The notes beneath the pieces were generated by a model that did not search any database, had not been told where the DNA came from, and saw only the letters and a program-made list of their open reading frames with translations. From contig NZ_CP058348.1 of NCBI RefSeq assembly GCF_013752535.1, positions 1,426,001 through 1,490,000 on the forward strand: 64,000 nt of DNA, written 5' to 3'. Positions 35,857 to 46,588 of the stretch are shown here, in pieces (position 1 is the first letter of the stretch; the number at the start of each line of letters is the position of its first letter). This stretch comes from Bdellovibrio sp. KM01. GTDB taxonomy: Bacteria > Bdellovibrionota > Bdellovibrionia > Bdellovibrionales > Bdellovibrionaceae. Position numbers and translations under genes: made by a program.

Positions 35857-36117
35857 TTACTTCGCAGTTGCGCGAGTAGAAAGACGGCTGATTTTGCGAG
35901 AAGCAGTTTCTTTTTTGATAACGCCAGTTTTAGCAGCTTTCATCACTTGAGAAGTGAAGTTTTTCAACAACTCAGGAAGAGCTTTCACGTCTTTAGCTTC
36001 GATAGCTTTAACTAGTTTTTTTTCAGCTGTTTTTACAGTGCTTTTACGAGCATTGTTTACTGCTGTTTTACGGATAGATTGACGAGCTCTTTTTGCTGCT
36101 GACTTATGATTTGCCAA
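35857..36117 (-). CDS. rpsT: 30S ribosomal protein S20
   Basis: 86 residues, standard length. MANHKSAAKRARQSIRK is the S20 hallmark start, followed by NNARKSTVKTAEKKL and the Lys/Arg-rich helices ending ISRLSTRATAK. Binds 16S rRNA at the bottom of the 30S body. AGTGGAGG precedes the ATG. Divergent from murJ with 51 bases between start codons. Confidence 0.98.
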   Translation of the reverse strand: MANHKSAAKRARQSIRKTAVNNARKSTVKTAEKKLVKAIEAKDVKALPELLKNFTSQVMKAAKTGVIKKETASRKISRLSTRATAK

Positions 36118-36168
36118 GGTATAGCCTCCACTTAATCTTTATAAACGAACCAAAGGGATTAACATAGG

Positions 36169-37752
36169 GTGTCTGTGGAGGCAAGCGGATTAAAAGAAGA
36201 TCGCAAAAAGGTCTTCAAAAGAGCCTTTTTCATGGCGGGCGGGACCCTAACGAGCCGCGTTTTGGGGTTATTCCGCGATATGGCCCTGGCAGCCCTCTTT
36301 GATCGTACGGTCACCGATGCGTGGACCGCGGCGTTTCGCTTGCCCAACCTTTTCCGTCGGCTTTTTGGCGAAGGCTCCCTCTCTGTGAGCTTTATTCCCG
36401 TTTTTATTGAAGCTCAGGCTGAAGATGTCTCCGGCAAAAGATCCCGAAATCTTATAAATGCCATTTACACGTTGTTACTGATCGTTCTGGGGGGACTGAC
36501 CTTGTGGGGGATTATCAGCATGGAGCCGCTGTTAAAGCTGCTTTTAGCGGATAATTATGTGCTCGATGTTCAAAAATGGAATCTGACCGTGCGAATGGCG
36601 CGAATTATGTTTGGTTTCGTGTTCTTCGTTTGCTCCTACGCTTATTTCATGGGCATTTTGAATGCTCTGGGGAGCTTTGCTTTGCCGGCCTTGGCACCCG
36701 CTCTTTTGAATATTTCGATGCTGGTTTTTACCTTTATGCCGGGAACGTGGTTTCGTGACATGGGGGACGGCCTCGCTTGGGGTGTATTTATCGGTGGGTT
36801 GCTGCAAGCGGTGATTTTATGGTGGGCCCTGCGCGAGAAAAACTATCTGCCGCGGTTCACTCGCCAATTGTGGAGTTCGGATGTCCGCCTGGTTTTAAAA
36901 AACATGGTGCCGGGTCTTTTAGGGGCGGGACTGTTGCAACTAGCGACCTTAGTGAACTTGCATTTTGCGAGTGGCTTGGGTGAGGGGGCTCTATCTTATA
37001 TTTACTGGGCCGATCGACTGCTTGAGCTTCCGTTGTCATTGGTGGCGGTGAGTATTGGAACCGCTTTGTTGCCGACATTAAGTGATCTCGCTCAACGAAA
37101 ACAAAAAGAGCAGTTTCAGTCTGTTCTTCAGGAACACTTTTTAATGAATCTGTATTTGGCCTGGCCTGCGGCAGTGGGGTTGTTTTGTCTGGCTCAGCCG
37201 ATTGTGGAAGTGCTTTTTTATCGCGGACATTTCAGTGCCGCTGATGCTGTGGCTACCACGATGGTTCTTAAAATTTATGCGATCAGTTTGATTTTGGTTT
37301 CCTCGGTCCGAGTTTTGGTTCCTGCATTTTATGCTGTGAAAAACACCTGGGTGCCGGCAGTGACTTCTTTGCTGGGCTTGGCTCTGCATATTGGGATGGC
37401 GCCGCTTTGGATTCAGTCTTTGGGACTGCAGGGGTTGGTGGTTTCAAGTTTGGTTGCCGCCGCAGTACAGCTCATCATGATTTTAGGTTTGATGAGGTTG
37501 TATTCAGTCGGGATGAATTGGTGGGCGATGGCTAAAGAGCTTGTGAAAATTCTGGTGGCGGGTTTGATGATGGCGGTCGTTGCTGGAAACCTGGGTGATA
37601 CGGTAACGGCTACTTCATCAAGTTTGCTTAAGACGGTATTTTTGGTGGGTGTTATTTCCGTCTGTGTTCTGGTGTATGGCTACACGTCTATGAAAATGAA
37701 AGTCGAGCAGGGGAGGTTCCTGCTCGACTTTGTGAAATGTAAAAAATCTTAA
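36169..37752 (+). CDS. murJ: Lipid II flippase MurJ
   Basis: 527 residues, GTG start, with about 14 membrane spans. Family blocks: [51 protein letters not shown] with the essential Arg residues, and [24 protein letters not shown] in the middle. MurJ flips lipid II for peptidoglycan synthesis. Its tail converges on the first MCP gene with a four-base overlap. Confidence 0.97.
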   Translation: MSVEASGLKEDRKKVFKRAFFMAGGTLTSRVLGLFRDMALAALFDRTVTDAWTAAFRLPNLFRRLFGEGSLSVSFIPVFIEAQAEDVSGKRSRNLINAIYTLLLIVLGGLTLWGIISMEPLLKLLLADNYVLDVQKWNLTVRMARIMFGFVFFVCSYAYFMGILNALGSFALPALAPALLNISMLVFTFMPGTWFRDMGDGLAWGVFIGGLLQAVILWWALREKNYLPRFTRQLWSSDVRLVLKNMVPGLLGAGLLQLATLVNLHFASGLGEGALSYIYWADRLLELPLSLVAVSIGTALLPTLSDLAQRKQKEQFQSVLQEHFLMNLYLAWPAAVGLFCLAQPIVEVLFYRGHFSAADAVATTMVLKIYAISLILVSSVRVLVPAFYAVKNTWVPAVTSLLGLALHIGMAPLWIQSLGLQGLVVSSLVAAAVQLIMILGLMRLYSVGMNWWAMAKELVKILVAGLMMAVVAGNLGDTVTATSSSLLKTVFLVGVISVCVLVYGYTSMKMKVEQGRFLLDFVKCKKS

Positions 37753-39227
37753 GCTTCAATCATTGATTTATCGACACCCAATACCAATTTATTCAACTCC
37801 ACAGTCAAACCCTGAGCCGTAGTAGCAAGACCATTGATCTCGGCACCTGTTGCTGCGATTTCTTCAGAAGAAGCGGCATTTGATTGAGAAGCCTGATCCA
37901 ATTGGTTCATCGCTTTGCTGATTTGTTGAATGCCGGTTGTTTGCTCACCGCTGGCGGCGGCGATTTCATTGTTCAAGTCAGAAACCTTTTTGATCGAGTT
38001 TACGATGTTTGCAAGGACGGTTCCGCTTTGGTCAGCAATCTCACTTCCGCGCTCAATCTGAGAAACCGATTCCTTAATCAATGAAGAAATATCTTTTGCA
38101 GAGGAAGCACTTCTTTGCGCCAAAGCCCGAACGGCTTCTGCTACGACCGCAAAGCCTTTGCCTTGTTCGCCGGCACGAGCGGCTTCGACCGCTGCGTTTA
38201 AGGCCAGCAGATTCGTTTGAAAGGCAATATCATCGATAACTGAAATGATCTCTTCGATTTTTCTGGATGATTGGGAGATTTGGGTCATTGCTGTGATCAG
38301 ATTCTTGATGTCCGTTTCGCCTTCTTCAGCGGCCTGTCGTGAAGAGCCGGAAAGACTTGCCGCTTGTTTGGCATTGTCAGAGTTCATTTGCACCATGGAT
38401 GTCAATTCCTCAAGAGCCGCAACTGTTTCTTCAAGGGAAGCCGCAGCTTCTGTCGAGGAATGGGAAAGACTGTTACTGGCTTCGCTGAGTTGCTCGACCG
38501 AAGAAGCCACATTAGAGCTCGCATCTGTTAAGCGGCTCGCAATTGAAGCGACAGCTCCTGACATCCGCGCAGCGAACAGGCAAAGGATTGAAAAGATAGC
38601 GATACCGGCCACGACTGAGGTTGCAATGAGCATGTTCGCGGCTTCTTTTTGAAGAGCTTTAGCCTCGAGTTGCTGTTTTTCAGATGTTTCCTCATAAAGT
38701 TTTGCAACGTCACGATTGAAGTTACGAACGATACCGCCGAATTTCGTGTAGGGACCCTTTAAAAGTTTACGCGCTTCATTTATTTTTTCAGGATCGTTTG
38801 TTTTAACCAGTTCAAGGATAGAGTCCATGGCCTTATAGAAGTCGCCAATGACAACCTTAGCTGGCTCGAACATCTGAGCTTCCGTAGGCAAAAAGGGTGC
38901 TTCTGCGTAAGACTTGTAGTTGGATTTAAATTCTTCAACACCTTCCATCGCTGAAGCAATGGATTTTGCTCGATCTGTGTCGTTATCAGCATCCATCGCT
39001 GCAAGAGCTTGATAAGCGAACTTGTTGCGGGACTGGCGCATTTCGCCAATATACTGAAGATTCGGCACGATCGTGTTGCTATAGACTGTCAGCATGGCAT
39101 TGTAACGGTTGACCGTCACCGTCGACACTCCAAACAAAATGGCAAACCCGATAATGGGGAGGATCGCCGTAAACATCAGACGACCTTTAATACCTCTGAA
39201 CCAACTTGAAATACCCTGTGATTTCAT
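37749..39227 (-). CDS. Methyl-accepting chemotaxis protein, paralogue A (no C-terminal tail)
   Basis: 492 residues. A membrane span near the N terminus ([21 protein letters not shown]), a roughly 150-residue periplasmic four-helix-type sensor, a second span ([24 protein letters not shown]), then the signalling domain. No clear HAMP. The tip [39 protein letters not shown] is the conserved CheA/CheW-binding hairpin. It ends ...[11 protein letters not shown] and lacks the [10 protein letters not shown] tail of the next two. The cytoplasmic part is nearly identical to both neighbours. Confidence 0.95.
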   Translation of the reverse strand: MKSQGISSWFRGIKGRLMFTAILPIIGFAILFGVSTVTVNRYNAMLTVYSNTIVPNLQYIGEMRQSRNKFAYQALAAMDADNDTDRAKSIASAMEGVEEFKSNYKSYAEAPFLPTEAQMFEPAKVVIGDFYKAMDSILELVKTNDPEKINEARKLLKGPYTKFGGIVRNFNRDVAKLYEETSEKQQLEAKALQKEAANMLIATSVVAGIAIFSILCLFAARMSGAVASIASRLTDASSNVASSVEQLSEASNSLSHSSTEAAASLEETVAALEELTSMVQMNSDNAKQAASLSGSSRQAAEEGETDIKNLITAMTQISQSSRKIEEIISVIDDIAFQTNLLALNAAVEAARAGEQGKGFAVVAEAVRALAQRSASSAKDISSLIKESVSQIERGSEIADQSGTVLANIVNSIKKVSDLNNEIAAASGEQTTGIQQISKAMNQLDQASQSNAASSEEIAATGAEINGLATTAQGLTVELNKLVLGVDKSMIEA

Positions 39228-39277
39228 ATGAACCCTCTATGGTCTTTCGGGGAGTAGTCCCCACCTTAAGTTACGTA

Positions 39278-40939
39278 TTAAAATCCGTCAGTGGTGCCTA
39301 CTTTGCGATCTGATTCCTCATCAAAGGGGATCATATCAGATGCAGTTGACGGAGCTGGCGCACTCTTTTTGGAAGCGGCCATCGCCGTTGCGGGCTTTTT
39401 GAAAGGAATGACCTTTTTCGAAGCCGTTGCAGTAGTGGACTTTTTCACGGGACTCTCTGTATGAGTCATAACCGGAATGTCGGAATTTCCATAGATCACT
39501 TGGCCCAGTTCCACCGTCAGATTCTGAGTCGTCATTGCAAGATTATTAATCTCACCACTAGTTGCGGCTATTTCCTCTGCAGAAGCGGCATTAGACTGAG
39601 AAGACTGATCCAATTGATTCATGGCTTTACTGATTTGCTGAATTCCGGTTGTTTGCTCGGAACTTGCCGCTGCGATCTCGTTATTCAAATCGGAAACCTT
39701 TTTGATCGAGCTTACGATGTTTGAGAGGACGGCGCCGCTTTCATCAGCGATTCTGCTGCCATTTTCAATTTGCGAAACGGAGTCTTTGATTAATGAAGAG
39801 ATGTCTTTGGCTGAAGAAGCACTTCTTTGTGCCAGAGCACGAACTGCTTCAGCAACTACGGCAAAACCTTTGCCTTGTTCACCGGCACGAGCTGCCTCAA
39901 CCGCTGCATTCAGTGCCAACAAGTTTGTTTGGAAGGCGATGTCATCAATAACAGAGATAATTTCTTCAATTTTACGTGAAGATTGAGAGATCTCTGTCAT
40001 AGCTGTGATCAAGCTCTTAATATCGTTTTCACCGGCTTCAGCATTTTGACGGGAAGTGGCTGAAAGACCGGCCGCTTGCTTCGCATTGTCTGAATTCATT
40101 TGTACCATCGACGTCAATTCTTCAAGAGCCGCAACGGTTTCTTCCAGGGATGCAGCAGCTTCAGTTGAGGATTGGGAAAGGCTGTTGCCGGCTTCATTGA
40201 GTTGTTCAACGGCGGTTGCGACCTGTGCCGAAGACTCTGACAAACTGGACGCAACGTGACCCACAGATTTTGAAAGTCGGATAGCAATGAATAAAAGGAT
40301 TGAGAAAATCGCCAGGCAGGAAACACCTGTTGTCATTAGAATGATAGTACTGGACTTGGCAATAGTGCTTTTGGCTTCAGCAGAGTTTGCTTGCGCTGTT
40401 TTGTCATAGTACTTCATGGCAGAGCCTGCCATTTGATGCATGATTTTTCCAAGCTCCCACAGACGTCCATCCATCAGGTCTTGAACTTGTTTATGGTCTT
40501 CTGGTTTATTGGAGTCTGCTAAGTTTGCGACTTTATCCAAAAGGCCCAGATATTCATCAAGGACTGCATAGGCTTTCTTGTCAGTTTCTTGTAACTCTGG
40601 AGCGGCAGGAGCATTTTTGTAAAGCTCCATGTTCTCTTTAAATTCTTTGATACCCTCGCGGGCAAGCTTGATGCGCTCATGACGCTTTTCTTCAGTCTCC
40701 ATGGCTAAGGCTGCAAAAATCTGATATCCGAATTTATTACGAGCTTGGCGCATTTCACCAACAGCTGTGAGGTTCGGAATTGTATCTCCGTTTGCGATAT
40801 TCAGCAAAGTTCCTAAGCTATTCATGCTCGAGCTAGAAATGACGTAATTGATTGCAAATCCTACCATTGGCAGGCAGGCAGCGAATAACAGTTTACCTTT
40901 GATTCCACGGAACCACGATGACAGTGATGTCTGATTCAT
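39278..40939 (-). CDS. Methyl-accepting chemotaxis protein, paralogue B
   Basis: 553 residues. N-terminal [22 protein letters not shown] span, a four-helix-type periplasmic sensor of about 150 residues, a second span ([21 protein letters not shown]), and a cytoplasmic signalling domain with the conserved hairpin tip. A Lys/Ala/Pro-rich linker leads to a C-terminal [17 protein letters not shown]. The last residues are shared with paralogue C and could tether a methylation enzyme, although they do not match the classical xWxxF. It is 50 bases upstream of paralogue A. Confidence 0.95.
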   Translation of the reverse strand: MNQTSLSSWFRGIKGKLLFAACLPMVGFAINYVISSSSMNSLGTLLNIANGDTIPNLTAVGEMRQARNKFGYQIFAALAMETEEKRHERIKLAREGIKEFKENMELYKNAPAAPELQETDKKAYAVLDEYLGLLDKVANLADSNKPEDHKQVQDLMDGRLWELGKIMHQMAGSAMKYYDKTAQANSAEAKSTIAKSSTIILMTTGVSCLAIFSILLFIAIRLSKSVGHVASSLSESSAQVATAVEQLNEAGNSLSQSSTEAAASLEETVAALEELTSMVQMNSDNAKQAAGLSATSRQNAEAGENDIKSLITAMTEISQSSRKIEEIISVIDDIAFQTNLLALNAAVEAARAGEQGKGFAVVAEAVRALAQRSASSAKDISSLIKDSVSQIENGSRIADESGAVLSNIVSSIKKVSDLNNEIAAASSEQTTGIQQISKAMNQLDQSSQSNAASAEEIAATSGEINNLAMTTQNLTVELGQVIYGNSDIPVMTHTESPVKKSTTATASKKVIPFKKPATAMAASKKSAPAPSTASDMIPFDEESDRKVGTTDGF

Positions 40940-41061
40940 GTCAGCAATCCTTTAATTTTTTATGAAGTTGCACGAGGAGAAGGTGCCTGAGTGAAATTAT
41001 TTTCGGCTTTATTCAAGGAAACTTGAAGTCTAGTTTCGCATGCCGAAGTAGATTTAATAAA

Positions 41062-41096
41062 AAAAGAGATGAAACGGGTGAGGTTTCATCTCTTTT
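41062..41096 (-). terminator. Terminator of MCP paralogue C
   Basis: AAAAGAGATGAAAC pairs with GTTTCATCTCTTTT around GGGTGAG. Read on the minus strand it follows the stop at 41121 and ends in T residues. Confidence 0.88.
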
Positions 41097-41120
41097 TAAA
41101 GTTTATTTTAATTTGAATGA

Positions 41121-42785
41121 CTAAAAGCCGTCAGTTGTTCCTACTTTACGGTCGTCTTCGTCGAAGGGAATCAGATCTGCAGAAGTGGAAGGTTGGGCTT
41201 TCGCGGCCGCTTTGGGAGCTGACTTTTTCATTGCGATCACCTTAGCTGACTTTGGCATCGGGGAGCTCTTGACAACTTTCTTGTGTGTCGTTGCTTGCGG
41301 TTCGTGATGGAATTCAGTTGTGCCATTTGATTTACCCATCACAACTTCCGTCAATTCGACAGTCAAAGCCTGAGTCGTTGTTGCCAAATTGTTGATTTCG
41401 CCACTTGTTGCTGCAATTTCTTCAGCAGAAGCAGCATTCGACTGGGACGATTGATCTAATTGATTCATGGCTTTGCTGATCTGCTGGATGCCTGTTGTTT
41501 GCTCGGAGCTTGCTGCCGCGATTTCATTATTTAGATCAGAAACCTTCTTAATTGAGTTCACAATATTCGATAGAACGGCGCCGCTTTGGTCTGCGATTTC
41601 GCTACCGTTTTCGATCTGAGAAACGGAGTCTTTGATAAGTGTGGAGATATCTTTGGCAGAAGCTGCACTTCTTTGTGCCAAGGCCCGAACGGCCTCAGCG
41701 ACGACCGCGAAACCTTTACCTTGCTCACCGGCACGTGCTGCCTCGACGGCAGCGTTTAGTGCCAACAAATTCGTTTGGAAAGCGATATCGTCGATCACAG
41801 AGATAATCTCTTCGATTTTTTTAGAAGATTGGGATATTTCTGTCATTGCGGTGATTAAAGTTTTAATATCATTCTCACCAGCTTCAGCTGATTGACGGGA
41901 AGTTGATGCCAAGCTTGCGGCTTGTTTTGCATTGTCAGAATTCATTTGCACCATGGAAGTTAATTCTTCCAAAGCTGCTACAGTTTCCTCCAAAGAAGCC
42001 GCAGCTTCAGTCGAAGATTGGGAAAGGTTATTGCCGGCGCTGTTCAATTGAACTACAGCCGCAGAAACTTGATGGCTGGATTCAGTCAGACGAGAAGCGA
42101 CCCCACCGATAGTTTTAGAAAGTCGGATGGCGATGAACATCAGCAAAGAAAAAATGATCAAGCAGGTAGCCGTTGTCGTTGCGACGATGATTGTTGTTGC
42201 TTGTGACATTTTTGCTGTAGCAATTTTCGTATCGTTGATAGATTGATTCTCGAAGTATTTTACCGCGGCCGTTGTCATGGCTCTTAGAACTTTGGCATGC
42301 TCTTTCACGGGACCATGAAGTAGAACAATAGCTGCCTTATCAGATTCAGGTGTGTTTTTTTCCAACAGCGCGACGGTCTCTTGCATAGCGGCCTTGAAGA
42401 GAGGAGCTGCTTTGTCACCAGCATCATCGGTTGCTGCGATTTCTTGTGGGCTTGGAAGTTTGGTATAGTTTGTAAAGGCCTCGAAATACTCTGTGATGGA
42501 TTTGCGGGCTTCTTCGATGTCTTCCTGGCGTTCTTTGGCGTCGGCGGAATAGATTGCTGCAAGAACCATATAATTGAATTTATTGCGAGCCTGGCGCATT
42601 TCACCGACTTCAATCAGATTAGGTGTGGTTTCCGTGTTTGCCTTTTTCAACATGCCACCGATGGTATGGAGGCTGCTGAAAGCAATGACAAAGATGATAC
42701 TAAAACCGACAAGGGGCAGAAACGCTGCGAAAAGAAGTTTGCCTTTAATGCCGCGGAACCAAGAGCTCGTAGATGCGTCGTTCAT
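41121..42785 (-). CDS. Methyl-accepting chemotaxis protein, paralogue C
   Basis: 554 residues with the same plan as paralogue [23 protein letters not shown], a distinct periplasmic sensor of about 150 residues ([20 protein letters not shown] start), a second span ([21 protein letters not shown]), a near-identical signalling domain, a basic linker and the [17 protein letters not shown] tail. Sensor regions differ between the three paralogues much more than signalling regions. It ends in its own terminator, so B and A are probably a separate transcript. Confidence 0.95.
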   Translation of the reverse strand: MNDASTSSWFRGIKGKLLFAAFLPLVGFSIIFVIAFSSLHTIGGMLKKANTETTPNLIEVGEMRQARNKFNYMVLAAIYSADAKERQEDIEEARKSITEYFEAFTNYTKLPSPQEIAATDDAGDKAAPLFKAAMQETVALLEKNTPESDKAAIVLLHGPVKEHAKVLRAMTTAAVKYFENQSINDTKIATAKMSQATTIIVATTTATCLIIFSLLMFIAIRLSKTIGGVASRLTESSHQVSAAVVQLNSAGNNLSQSSTEAAASLEETVAALEELTSMVQMNSDNAKQAASLASTSRQSAEAGENDIKTLITAMTEISQSSKKIEEIISVIDDIAFQTNLLALNAAVEAARAGEQGKGFAVVAEAVRALAQRSAASAKDISTLIKDSVSQIENGSEIADQSGAVLSNIVNSIKKVSDLNNEIAAASSEQTTGIQQISKAMNQLDQSSQSNAASAEEIAATSGEINNLATTTQALTVELTEVVMGKSNGTTEFHHEPQATTHKKVVKSSPMPKSAKVIAMKKSAPKAAAKAQPSTSADLIPFDEDDRKVGTTDGF

Positions 42786-42920
42786 AGGAAGTTTCCTGTT
42801 TATTCATTTGCTGACGGGGAGCCAGCGATGTTGTTTGTCTTCTTTTCGGCTGACATGTGTAGGGTATAAAGGACTCTTAACAGGTTATATGAGGCTTAGA
42901 CAAATCTGGACGTAAACAGA

Positions 42921-42956
42921 AATAAAAAGAGATCAAGCCGGGGGACCTGATCTCTT
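42921..42956 (-). terminator. Terminator of the gliding-type operon
   Basis: AAGAGATCA pairs with TGATCTCTT around a G-rich loop; on the minus strand a T-run follows. It stands about 45 bases behind the stop of the last gene (43001). Confidence 0.8.
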
Positions 42957-43000
42957 AATGTTTCTTACGAAACTTTATTTAAATATGAATTAACTCGGAA

Positions 43001-43648
43001 CTACTTCACTTCGGCTAAAGAGTTGTAAGAGTCGCTGATCTTTTGTTGGCGCTCTACTTCCTTAGTCCAGCGATTCACTTCGCCTTTGTATCCTTGCTCT
43101 TTGCCTTTCCATTCTTTTTCTTCGGAAGCAAGCTCACGGATTTTTTTGTTCACACTGTCGTATTGCTCTTTCAGAGTGTCACGACGGGACTGCCATACCT
43201 TTTTCTCTTCGCCCAATTGGGACAATTGGTTTTGGTAGTCTTGAACGTTGTTTTCGCGTTTCTTTTGGTTTTCTTTGATCTTAGCGATCATCGCTTCCAA
43301 TTCAGCGATTTTTTGGTTCTCTGCGGTTGTTTTGGATTGTTCGTCTTTGATCAAGCCTTGCAGCTCCATTTCCTGCTTACCCAGCTTTTGCATAGACTTC
43401 GTGTTTTCTTCAGCTTGGGCAGCTACTTCTTTTTGCTGACTTTCTACTGAAGATTTAGCCTTGGCAACTTCGTTCAAGTTACCTTCCACTGTTTTTAGAT
43501 TCTTTTGGTACTCAGACAAATTTGATTTTGAATTGTTCAAGTTTGTTTTTATGCGCTCCAAGCCGTCTTTCGCTGTATTTTGTGCGAATGCAGCAGTGGA
43601 GAAGCTTAAAAGTACCGTCATTGTTGTTAATTTAAGAGATGTTTTCAT
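43001..43648 (-). CDS. Periplasmic coiled-coil protein, last gene of the Glt-like operon
   Basis: 215 residues with a signal peptide (MKTSLKLTTMTVLLSFSTAAFA cut before QN). The mature part is a single long coiled coil: heptads rich in Lys, Glu, Gln and Asn from about residue 25 to 200, with no Cys. It should be an extended periplasmic dimer or spacer. The start is 14 bases from the stop of the upstream large protein gene. I know no direct homologue name. Confidence 0.85.
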   Translation of the reverse strand: MKTSLKLTTMTVLLSFSTAAFAQNTAKDGLERIKTNLNNSKSNLSEYQKNLKTVEGNLNEVAKAKSSVESQQKEVAAQAEENTKSMQKLGKQEMELQGLIKDEQSKTTAENQKIAELEAMIAKIKENQKKRENNVQDYQNQLSQLGEEKKVWQSRRDTLKEQYDSVNKKIRELASEEKEWKGKEQGYKGEVNRWTKEVERQQKISDSYNSLAEVK

Positions 43649-43662
43649 AAGTATTTCCTTCC

Positions 43663-45786
43663 TTAGTGCTCATTCATGCCAGCAACAGAGTTATCCTGAG
43701 GGCATACGTTTTTCAAAGATGAACGGTAGTGACCAACTTCGTCTTCCCAGATTTCACCTTTAAATTTCCAATTGAGGCTCTTTTCTTTTGCTACTTTCAG
43801 TTCTGGACGTTCTTTTTCGTTCACTTCGCCACCAGCCATTTGATAGCGGATGTGCTCTCCCGCGCCCGAATATAATTCGTATTGAAGAACGTCATTTTGA
43901 TCCAGAACGCGGTTCAAGTTGGCAACCATGTTTTTATAGTTGTCTTGAAGGGCTTTACCCGCATCGACGCGAAGCACGTCTTTTTCTTTCTCAATACGTG
44001 CGATACCTTGAGTACGCAGGTTTTTGATCGAGGTACGGGCTTTGTTAGCAATGTGGTACTGAATCGAATAGCTCAAAAGTTTTTTATCGGCGTCAATCAC
44101 AGCAGATGATGGAGCCGCACCGGGCTTCATTTTAGCTTTCGCTGCCGCTAAAGCTTTGTTGGCTTCATTTTTCTTAGTCAGGAAATCTTTTTCCATCTTG
44201 ATCAAGGTGAAAGAGATCTTGTTGAACTTGGTAATTTCGTCTTCATAGTTATTGATCTGTTTTTGAACAGATACGAAACCAGGGTGACGAGCCAGCTCCA
44301 CGATGAAGGCACGAGGCAAACCATCAACTTCTTTCAAGTCGGAGTTTTTTGCCCAGTTTTTCACAGTGTCATAGTAGTCCAAAGATTTCTTGTGGGAAGT
44401 TTTATACTCTTCCAATTTCTTTTTCCATGGGCCGTATTTGCCACGCATCTCTTCAAGGACTTGAACACCGTCACCATATTGGCAAAGATTCAAGTAGCCC
44501 ACCGTACGAACCACGAAGGATTCTGGGTTGAAAGCATTTTTAAAGAAGTCCGTGTGCAACGAGAACATGTTACCGGCAGCACCTTCATAGTCCTCAGACA
44601 AGATCTGAGTCCAGGCGCTTTCCGTCATAGCTTGCAACCAAAGTGGGCTGGAACGGTCTACCTTCAGGTAAGACTGGAACGCCTCTTTGTACATGCTTTT
44701 TTGGAACTGGATACGAGCCATAGTGATCGCACCCACGTTTCTGATTTGAGATTTTTTGTCGTCTTCAGTCGCTTTCAACAATTTCTCGATGTTGATAACA
44801 GCTTCGTCAACTTTGTTTTGACGATAATTGAATAGACCTGAAAGCAACAAAGCCTCTGGATACTTTTTGGATTTTTCATCGATGTACATCAATGCGTCTT
44901 CCATCAGACCCAGATTACCGATTGAAGAGTAGTACTTCGCACGAGTAATTTGGTACTCATCGTTTTTAGTCACATCGATTTCATATTTAGCAACCAAAGG
45001 ATCGATCAAAGAGATGTCAGTCAGCTCCAGAACCTTGATTCCTTCAACCAGGGCTTTTGTTGCTCTTTCCTGCCATTCTTTGTTCTTAGTCTCCTGGGAA
45101 ACTTTGATCATATAAGTTCTGAACTCTGTATTTAGCCCCATGCCTTTTGCCGTCATCGCATAGTTATAAAGAGCTTCCAAACGGTGCTCTTTATCGTCCA
45201 TCAATTCAGCAAACAGACCCATTGCCAACTCATAGTTCTGTTGGATCTCAAGGAAGATCAAAGCTTGAAGTAATTTATAATCATTTGGACCCATTTCATC
45301 CATTTTCTGCAACGTCACTTGTGGTTCCGTCGTCGATGGATCTTTAACTGGGCTCAACATTTTAACATCCGGGATTTTTGTAAATGCCTCGGGAGTTGTT
45401 AAAATCTTAGGAGGATTGACCACGGCAGTGTAAGGCGGAACCTTAATCTGCATCGGGTCAATGGAAGGAGATTTTTTGATTTCCTTCACGACCAATTCAC
45501 GAGAAGCGGGCAGGCGAAGAGGGCTGAGTGGAATCGCTTCCACCTGGCGCTCCATGCCGATATTCAACTCTGGAATGGCTTTGACTTTGAAAGTTTCCGT
45601 TTTCCCTTTAACTACTTTCTTTTGATAGATTTCGTAGGTCGGAACCAGACTGGATTTCACGCGCAGATTTGCAGCTGCGGGTGCACCCTGATTTTTTACG
45701 TTCAGCGCCTTATGCTGAACTTCCTGTGCGAAAGCGGCACTGCACAGAAAGGGCAGTACCATCATTGCTTTCATTGGCTTTTTCAT
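43663..45786 (-). CDS. Large periplasmic helical-repeat protein, GltE-like by position
   Basis: 707 residues with a signal peptide (MKAMMVLPFLCSAAFAQ). A Pro-rich segment (about 25-155) is followed by TPR-like helix pairs (LLQALIFLEIQQNYELAMGLFAELM, EALYNYAMTAKGMG, EDALMYIDEKSKKYPEALLLSGLFNYRQNK) and a C-terminal region with coiled-coil character (about 520-680). It probably scaffolds periplasmic contacts. The gene order with TolQ/R-like motor genes, a giant TPR and a GltG-like protein resembles Myxococcus glt loci, where GltE is a TPR protein; the assignment is inference. Confidence 0.8.
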   Translation of the reverse strand: MKKPMKAMMVLPFLCSAAFAQEVQHKALNVKNQGAPAAANLRVKSSLVPTYEIYQKKVVKGKTETFKVKAIPELNIGMERQVEAIPLSPLRLPASRELVVKEIKKSPSIDPMQIKVPPYTAVVNPPKILTTPEAFTKIPDVKMLSPVKDPSTTEPQVTLQKMDEMGPNDYKLLQALIFLEIQQNYELAMGLFAELMDDKEHRLEALYNYAMTAKGMGLNTEFRTYMIKVSQETKNKEWQERATKALVEGIKVLELTDISLIDPLVAKYEIDVTKNDEYQITRAKYYSSIGNLGLMEDALMYIDEKSKKYPEALLLSGLFNYRQNKVDEAVINIEKLLKATEDDKKSQIRNVGAITMARIQFQKSMYKEAFQSYLKVDRSSPLWLQAMTESAWTQILSEDYEGAAGNMFSLHTDFFKNAFNPESFVVRTVGYLNLCQYGDGVQVLEEMRGKYGPWKKKLEEYKTSHKKSLDYYDTVKNWAKNSDLKEVDGLPRAFIVELARHPGFVSVQKQINNYEDEITKFNKISFTLIKMEKDFLTKKNEANKALAAAKAKMKPGAAPSSAVIDADKKLLSYSIQYHIANKARTSIKNLRTQGIARIEKEKDVLRVDAGKALQDNYKNMVANLNRVLDQNDVLQYELYSGAGEHIRYQMAGGEVNEKERPELKVAKEKSLNWKFKGEIWEDEVGHYRSSLKNVCPQDNSVAGMNEH

Positions 45787-45821
45787 AAAGACCCCCCGGC
45801 CTTGGAAGACGGTAAACTAAA

Positions 45822-46574
45822 TTAATGCCAATAAGTTAAACCGAACATCAACGACGTATCGTTGACCATTTTATCACCCAATACGCGCGGGCTGTTCGCT
45901 GTGTATGGTTTTTGCGATTCACTAGCCCATGTGTTGATCAAATCTGCGCGCAAGGCAAAGTGCTCAGAGAAAAAGATCTGCTGGAAAACACCCAGTTTGT
46001 AACCGATCGAAGATTTCGCTTCGTTGCCAGTTGATCTTGCAATCTCATAATTTACGTTACCTAGACCTACCGACACACCCATGTCGAAATAGATGATGGC
46101 TTTATCCAGAGCAGACATTTTCGCATAGAACGGAACCCAGATCGCAGAAGCGAAATACGATGATTTCAAAATATTGTGATCGGGCATTGCACCGTTCTGA
46201 GTATGGAACTGCTCAGTACTGTCATTTTCTGAAAGGTTTGCGTTGTTGTAAGAAACTTCCACGCCCCAACGTTCGTTGAAGAAGTAACCTACGTCAGCAC
46301 CCATGATCGTACCTTCACTGAAGGCGTCGTTCACTGGGATACCTGCGCGAGCCGTCAAATAAAAGCGCTCTGCTTTTACGTAACGACGATTTTGTACCAC
46401 GCCAAAGTCTTCGTCCTTAGCGGCCCAGTACTTGTTTTCTAGTTTTTTGATGTCAAGCTTGTCGCTGCCACGTTGTTCTGTTGGTGCAGATGGTGCAGGC
46501 GCTGGCTGTTTTGCTGTTTGTGCAAAAGCTTGAGCTGTCATCAAGATGAAAATTAATAGTGATTTCTTAAACAT
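45822..46574 (-). CDS. Outer-membrane beta-barrel of the Glt-like operon
   Basis: 250 residues. Signal peptide (LLIFILMTAQAFA) and a Pro/Ala-rich linker, then amphipathic strands: RFYLTARAGIPVNDAF, DVGYFFNERWGVEVSYNN, YFASAIWVPFYAKM, and ALRADLINTW, ending in LMFGLTYWH. This is the layout of small OMP beta-barrel domains. In Myxococcus the Glt complex also includes outer-membrane barrels (GltA/B/H); which is equivalent here cannot be told. Confidence 0.85.
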   Translation of the reverse strand: MFKKSLLIFILMTAQAFAQTAKQPAPAPSAPTEQRGSDKLDIKKLENKYWAAKDEDFGVVQNRRYVKAERFYLTARAGIPVNDAFSEGTIMGADVGYFFNERWGVEVSYNNANLSENDSTEQFHTQNGAMPDHNILKSSYFASAIWVPFYAKMSALDKAIIYFDMGVSVGLGNVNYEIARSTGNEAKSSIGYKLGVFQQIFFSEHFALRADLINTWASESQKPYTANSPRVLGDKMVNDTSLMFGLTYWH

Positions 46575-46588
46575 TTCGGTCCCCCGTC

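Noticed and set aside
38245-38652. Ala/Ser-rich plus-strand frames opposite the MCP genes
   Set aside because: Same frame recurs opposite all three paralogues, as expected for an antisense shadow of the conserved signalling domain.
43043-43450. Hydrophobic 135-residue frame on the plus strand
   Set aside because: Antisense shadow of the coiled-coil gene; Lys/Glu-rich codons read backwards give Phe/Leu.
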